DNA of 64,000 nucleotides from Paraburkholderia youngii (GTDB taxonomy: Bacteria > Pseudomonadota > Gammaproteobacteria > Burkholderiales > Burkholderiaceae). Below are positions 59,975 to 64,000 of this stretch, in pieces; the stretch's first letter is position 1, and each line of letters opens with the position of its first letter. The position numbers were made by a program, and so were the translations under genes. The stretch is taken from assembly GCF_013366925.1 (NCBI RefSeq), contig NZ_JAALDK010000001.1:4395165-4459164 (forward strand), given 5' to 3'. The notes under the pieces were generated by a model. The model had not been told where the DNA came from. It saw nothing but the letters and a program-made list of their open reading frames with translations, and searched no databases.

Positions 59975-60661
59975 CTAGAGCCAGCGCCAGATGCCCGCGG
60001 GCCAGCCGGAGAGCGGGATATGCGCCCAGGTCGCCACGAGCCAGAACACCACGCCGCCAATCAGCGCGTGCATGCCGAACCCGCCCAGCCGCGCGCGGCC
60101 GGCGGCGATCGCCGCGAACGGCAGATAGCTCGTCTGCGACTCCCATGCGGGCCACAGATCCGGTTGCAGACGCCGCTTCTTGCGGTCCTGCAACGCGGCA
60201 CCGACCAGCGCGAGAATGACGATCGCCCCGGCAAGCACGATGTTCCGGGTGACCGGGAGCACGGCGATATGGCACAGCCCCCAAAGCGCGAACGACCACA
60301 TCATCGGGTGACGTGTCACCGCGTACACGCCGTGCGCCGCGTCGGGAAGAGCGGCGGACCGGCCAACGGTGGGCAACGCCGGGTTGCGGATCAGCGAGCC
60401 CATCAGAAGGATCGATGCGATCAGCATGACCACGGTCACAATCGCCCACAGCACGTTGCCTGCCGGCCATAGCGGCTCGGAGACGGGCGTTCGGTCGTAA
60501 GCCATGACCATCCAGCCGAACGTCAGTATCGCGATCAGCGAATAGACGCCCATGGCGGCCCGTTCGCCGATTGCCCGGACCATACCGGCCCGCAGCGGAT
60601 GGGACAGGAGAAAGTGGCTACCGACAAAAGCGAATGCCGCCACGACAAGTGTGCTTTCCAT
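59975..60661 (-). CDS. NnrU family membrane protein
   Basis: 228 residues with about six hydrophobic segments. The conserved family phrases are FVGSHFLLSHPLR near the start and HGVYAVTRHPMMWSFALWGLCHI (about 110-132), the isoprenylcysteine-methyltransferase-like motif. NnrU is linked with nitric oxide and nitrite metabolism in some bacteria. No denitrification gene is near here. Confidence 0.82.
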   Translation of the reverse strand: MESTLVVAAFAFVGSHFLLSHPLRAGMVRAIGERAAMGVYSLIAILTFGWMVMAYDRTPVSEPLWPAGNVLWAIVTVVMLIASILLMGSLIRNPALPTVGRSAALPDAAHGVYAVTRHPMMWSFALWGLCHIAVLPVTRNIVLAGAIVILALVGAALQDRKKRRLQPDLWPAWESQTSYLPFAAIAAGRARLGGFGMHALIGGVVFWLVATWAHIPLSGWPAGIWRWL

Positions 60662-61154
60662 GGGCTCGGCTCCTCGAATCAGATGATCGGTCGAACGTGT
60701 GCACTGGAGAATACTACTTCGTGTGCCGCAACGAGCGCGGCGGGCGTCTCGCGAGTTCGATTGCCGCGCGCGGGCATCCGGCTCGGGTCACAAGCCTCTA
60801 CATGGCCCGTCGACGGGACGGGAGCGGCCCCTCGCTAAAGAGAGTAGGTGATCGAACGATCGCCGAAGCCAACTTTGCAAGGCAGAGAGATCATGTTCTG
60901 CAAGCGCTGCCTGGCCACCGCGGCAGGTCGCTGGTTGAGGCGCCGGGAAGTGCGCTCGCTGGAGATTTAGACTCGAATACGGGAGTAAACGATGACGAGG
61001 ATGGACTGCGGCGACCTTCCACGCAATAAATTAAACGCCTCAGGTGTTTGGCTGCGAAGAAACCGACGATCGCAAAACGTGAAGGTAAACCCGCAGAGCA
61101 AACATCCCGCCGCTGACTATCATACAAATGTCCTATCTCGATGATATTGACAAT
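60662..61154. other. AT-richer gap before response regulator 1
   Basis: I see no gene in this stretch. It marks the beginning of a lower-GC zone that includes both following regulators. No clear promoter pair was found. Confidence 0.4.
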
Positions 61155-61847
61155 ATGGATGCGTTCGCCATTCGGGTCATCCTTGCCGATGACCACCCCG
61201 TCATGCTCAGCGGTATTTCGCATGAGCTCGCAGAGGTGAAGACAATCCAGCTGGTAGGGACAGCGAGGAATTCGACTGAGCTGATCGCGCTTCTAACGAG
61301 CACAGAGTGCGACGTTCTCGTATCCGATTACGCAATGCCTGCGGGCGACTACGGTGACGGAATCGCGCTGTTCTCTCTGATCAAACGTCGCTATCCCGAG
61401 ATCAAGATCGTCGTTCTAACCATGCTCGACAACCCGGCGGTGATTCGTGCGCTCGTTACACAAGGTGTAACGTGCATCGTCAGCAAATCCGATGCTGGCG
61501 CCCACCTTATTCCCGCCGTTCATGCCGTCCATAGCGGCGGCAAATACTATTCGCCAACGATCAATCAGATAGTCCAGTCGATCGACTGGAACCGTCGGGG
61601 CAGGGGCTCATCGGACGTGCTGAGTCAGCGCGAGTCCGAAGTTGTGCGTCTTTTTGCATCCGGGCTGACTGTGAACGAGATTGCCGAGAAATTGAGTCGC
61701 AGCAAGAAAACCATCAGCACACAGAAATCAAAGGCGATGGAAAAACTCGGCATTGAACGAGAAGTCGATCTGTTTCGGTATGCGATGGAAAATGGGCTGG
61801 TGACTTCATCGCAGAAGATGCCGGACGGTTCTTCCTCCACAGAATAA
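61155..61847 (+). CDS. RcsB-like response regulator 1 (LuxR-type)
   Basis: 230 residues from the ATG at 61155; an ATG 27 bases upstream is the alternative and neither has a clear ribosome site. Receiver: VILADDHPVMLSG, VLVSDYAMPAGDYGDGIALF (Asp58), LTMLDNPAV, VSKSD (Lys). LuxR helix-turn-helix: SQRESEVVRLFASGLTVNEIAEKLSRSKKTISTQKS (about 155-190). This is close to RcsB of enteric bacteria. No RcsC/RcsD kinase is near. Codon use is AT-richer than the rest of the window. Confidence 0.82.
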   Translation: MDAFAIRVILADDHPVMLSGISHELAEVKTIQLVGTARNSTELIALLTSTECDVLVSDYAMPAGDYGDGIALFSLIKRRYPEIKIVVLTMLDNPAVIRALVTQGVTCIVSKSDAGAHLIPAVHAVHSGGKYYSPTINQIVQSIDWNRRGRGSSDVLSQRESEVVRLFASGLTVNEIAEKLSRSKKTISTQKSKAMEKLGIEREVDLFRYAMENGLVTSSQKMPDGSSSTE

Positions 61848-62343
61848 ATGCAGGAAGCGATTCGCCCTTGCAAATAACATTGAGAAGGTAAAGCCGTGAC
61901 GGGATGCTTGCATTCTTGCGGATTTGCATTCCGTCGTTGACCGGATAGTCGCACTGAAGAACGCATACGTGGCAAGTGCAGGTCCGGAATCTTGGCTCTC
62001 GAAGTGGCATAGGCGCGTCCGTCGTCACGCGTTACATGCGCCATCGGGACGAAAAACTACGCATTGCACGAAACATCTGGATTGAGTCACCGTCACTGCG
62101 CCGGAACACGGTCGCGACCGCACACAGACCGCTCAAGACCGCGAACGTACGCCTGTCCTATTTTCTGATATTTCTCACTTATAAGACTAAGCCTATTACT
62201 GATCCGATGCGGCGTAGATAAAGTCTTGCCCGTTCATTGTCAATAGGACACGACACGAGAAGCGTGGAAATGCAACTTGAATTCCGCCCCTCACTTTAAT
62301 GGCGTCTCTAACGCCTCAAATTACATTGCGACGGAAGTCGACT
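61848..62343. other. AT-rich gap between the two RcsB-like regulators
   Basis: 496 bases with no supported gene. It is visibly AT-richer than the flanks, especially around 62150-62230. Runs such as TTCTGATATTTCTCACTTATAAG could hold promoters. Confidence 0.4.
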
Positions 62344-63018
62344 ATGACCACATCAAGAATTCGCGTAATACTCGCAGACGATCATCCAGTGATTCTCGAA
62401 GGCGTGCGATACGAACTCGAAAGAAGCAACACGATCTCGGTTGTTGGCACGGCGAAAAATTCGACCGAACTGATGGCTGCGCTGACCAACTCGCCTTGTG
62501 ACGTGGTTGTCTCGGACTACGTGATGCCCGGCGGACGTTATGGCGACGGACTGGCTCTTTTCGCTGCCATTCGCCAGCACTCTCCGAACGTGCGGGTGGT
62601 TGTGCTGAGCATGATGGAAAATCCGGCGGTTGTGCGGCTGCTGATGCAGGGAGGCCACTGCTGTATTTTCAGCAAGGCTGATCCGATCAGTAACCTGACG
62701 ATCGCGGTACATGCCGCCTACGCGAATGGTCGCTATCTGTCGCCGCGCGTGGCGTCGATCTCAGACACGATCAACCCGGGTGCGCGCGGCAACACGGCCG
62801 GAGCCCCATTGACGCGATGTGAACTGGAGGTCGTACGCCTGTTTGTTTCCGGGATGACTGTGACGGAAATTGGCGAGCTTTTGCGTCGCAGTAAAAAAAC
62901 GATCAGCACGCAAAAGAGCTCGGCAATGCTCAAACTGAGTATCGAGCGAGACGCGGACCTGGTGCGTTATGGAATGGAAAGCGGCCTGGTGCCGTCCGCG
63001 GAGCCGGCCAATTCGTAG
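62344..63018 (+). CDS. RcsB-like response regulator 2 (LuxR-type)
   Basis: 224 residues from the ATG at 62344, with GGAAG 8 bases upstream. Receiver: VILADDHPVILEG, VVVSDYVMPGGRYGDGLALF (Asp58), VLSMMENPAV, FSKAD (Lys). The LuxR domain ends in SKKTISTQKSSAMLKL. It is a clear paralogue of the gene at 61155, sharing length and motif positions, so it arose by local duplication or was acquired together. No kinase lies nearby; the phosphodonor is unknown. Confidence 0.84.
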   Translation: MTTSRIRVILADDHPVILEGVRYELERSNTISVVGTAKNSTELMAALTNSPCDVVVSDYVMPGGRYGDGLALFAAIRQHSPNVRVVVLSMMENPAVVRLLMQGGHCCIFSKADPISNLTIAVHAAYANGRYLSPRVASISDTINPGARGNTAGAPLTRCELEVVRLFVSGMTVTEIGELLRRSKKTISTQKSSAMLKLSIERDADLVRYGMESGLVPSAEPANS

Positions 63019-63389
63019 CAGAGTCCGCGCGTGAGTTTTTGGCCTCAGGCCTGAATCAGCGCGAGCGTGGCCCGGGTGCCGGCTTCCCTGGCGACGCTCC
63101 CGATGTTGGACTGCGCGACTGCTGCCGGTGAGGGCGCTCCATACCAGCAAACAATCTGTAGCGCGTGGTCCGTTGTGATGGCTGCCCAAAGGCAACGCGT
63201 TCGCAAGTTGGGCTAGGTGAAAACGATGACGCTTCAAGGTCATGTTCCGATTGCGCGACCACCAGTTATGCATCAAAATCGACTTGAAATTCCACGATGG
63301 TATCGTGGCATACAAGAAGGTTTCGATATAGAGGGTAGGTGAGTTGCCTGCTTGGCCGCCCGAGCCCCGAACGAGTGGAGACGCGCAAT
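63019..63389. other. Gap before the terminal MFS gene
   Basis: 371 bases with no supported gene. GC rises again toward the end. Confidence 0.4.
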
Positions 63390-64000
63390 ATGGAAGAACT
63401 GATCGCCCAGAATGTGGGCACGAGATCGAGCAGCAGCTGGTATCGCGGATGGTTTTTGCTGGTCCTGGTGCTGATCTATGCGTCGAGCTTCGTCGATCGC
63501 ATCATCGTCGCGGTTGTTGGTCAGGCCGTGAAGATAGACATGGGCCTCAGTGATTATCAGGTCGGGCTGCTCGGCGGCCTCGCGTTTTCGATTTTCTATT
63601 CGGTGCTTGGTCTGCCGATTGCGCGTTTGGCTGACAAATTCAACCGTGTCGTACTGATCTCGATCTCGATCGTCGCCTGGTCGGCGATGACCGCGCTTTG
63701 CGGCACGGCAGGCAGCTTCTGGCAACTGATGCTGTATCGCCTCGGCGTGGGTATCGGCGAAGCCGGCAGCACGCCGACCTCGCACTCGCTGATCGCCGAC
63801 GAGTTCGGTCCGCGCCGCCGGGCGAGCGCGCTCGCCGTCTATGCGCTGGGACCGCCGATCGGCGTGCTGGCCGGCGCGTTCGGAGGCGGCTGGCTCGTGG
63901 AGCATCTGGGTTGGCGTCCAGTGTTCTTTGTGGTGGGCCTGCCGGGGCTCGTGTTTGGCCTGCTGGCATGGCTGACACTGCGTGAGCCCAAGCGCGGCGG
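63390..64000 (+). CDS. MFS permease, 5' part (runs off the window)
   Basis: An ATG at 63390 opens a frame that stays open to the window end (203 residues). Hydrophobic helices start at WFLLVLVLIYASSFVDR, and motif A is present as GLPIARLADKFNRVVL (about residue 75). GVGIGEAGSTPTSHSLIADEF and VYALGPPIGVLAGAFGGGWL match the spinster-like MFS branch. The substrate is unknown. The start is chosen as the first ATG before helix 1. Confidence 0.8.
   Translation, partial: MEELIAQNVGTRSSSSWYRGWFLLVLVLIYASSFVDRIIVAVVGQAVKIDMGLSDYQVGLLGGLAFSIFYSVLGLPIARLADKFNRVVLISISIVAWSAMTALCGTAGSFWQLMLYRLGVGIGEAGSTPTSHSLIADEFGPRRRASALAVYALGPPIGVLAGAFGGGWLVEHLGWRPVFFVVGLPGLVFGLLAWLTLREPKRG

Overview
The window is high-GC DNA with dense, short-spaced genes and few insertion elements. 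Gene content points to a beta-proteobacterium of the Burkholderia/Paraburkholderia group: hopanoid glucosamine genes hpnI/hpnK, phosphonate genes phnW/phnX, a 3-hydroxybutyrate oligomer hydrolase, a ProQ/FinO protein, an NnrU protein, many LysR regulators and several large efflux pumps. I recognise no rRNA, tRNA, CRISPR array or intact insertion sequence. The taxonomic placement is inferred from gene content only.

Layout. 1-2.4 kb: 3' end of an unknown membrane protein, then hpnI and hpnK, translationally coupled. 2.4-10.3 kb: a complete RND efflux operon on the minus strand (outer membrane factor, adaptor, pump), divergent from an OmpR-type regulator and its kinase. The 200-bp gap holds two CTTAA-N6-CTTAA-type boxes facing opposite ways. 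10.3-12.7 kb: a ProQ-domain protein and a TAXI-type solute-binding protein. 12.9-14.8 kb: a copper-related group (DUF2946, outer-membrane protein, CopC). 14.8-22.6 kb: three LysR regulators, two SDR-type and metabolic genes, phnW-phnX and an amidohydrolase. 22.8-31.7 kb: argG, a diguanylate cyclase, an MltF-like transglycosylase, a decayed FAD oxidoreductase, the 3HB-oligomer hydrolase, a LysR and an EamA transporter. 31.8-38.5 kb: an operon of DUF2760 protein, Hsp70 and Hsp70-DUF3731, plus a repeat-bearing lipoprotein. 38.7-42.8 kb: a tyrosine recombinase and katG. 42.9-50.9 kb: two zinc alcohol dehydrogenases, an XRE regulator, an MFS permease, chrA, a DUF1488 gene, MFS debris and nitronate monooxygenase; two sites here look like Anr/FNR boxes. 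51-60 kb: an EmrAB-type drug efflux cluster with two MarR regulators and shared operators, bracketed by two related SDR genes, one with a large internal deletion. 60-64 kb: NnrU, two orphan RcsB-like regulators in AT-richer DNA, and the start of an MFS permease.

Most interesting points: (i) the MarR-controlled efflux cluster carries a repeated TCTG-N6-CAGA operator, one copy lying exactly between a consensus -35 and its -10, another abutting a start codon that has no ribosome binding site; (ii) the DUF2760/Hsp70/Hsp70 operon, a poorly described chaperone system whose first gene needs a -1 shift at a T7 run; (iii) two linked RcsB-like regulators without a visible kinase; (iv) a KatG with an enlarged loop next to its adduct tyrosine. 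Several short-run frameshifts (DUF2760, emrB, and perhaps two more) are consistent with assembly indels as well as with real biology, and should be resolved first.
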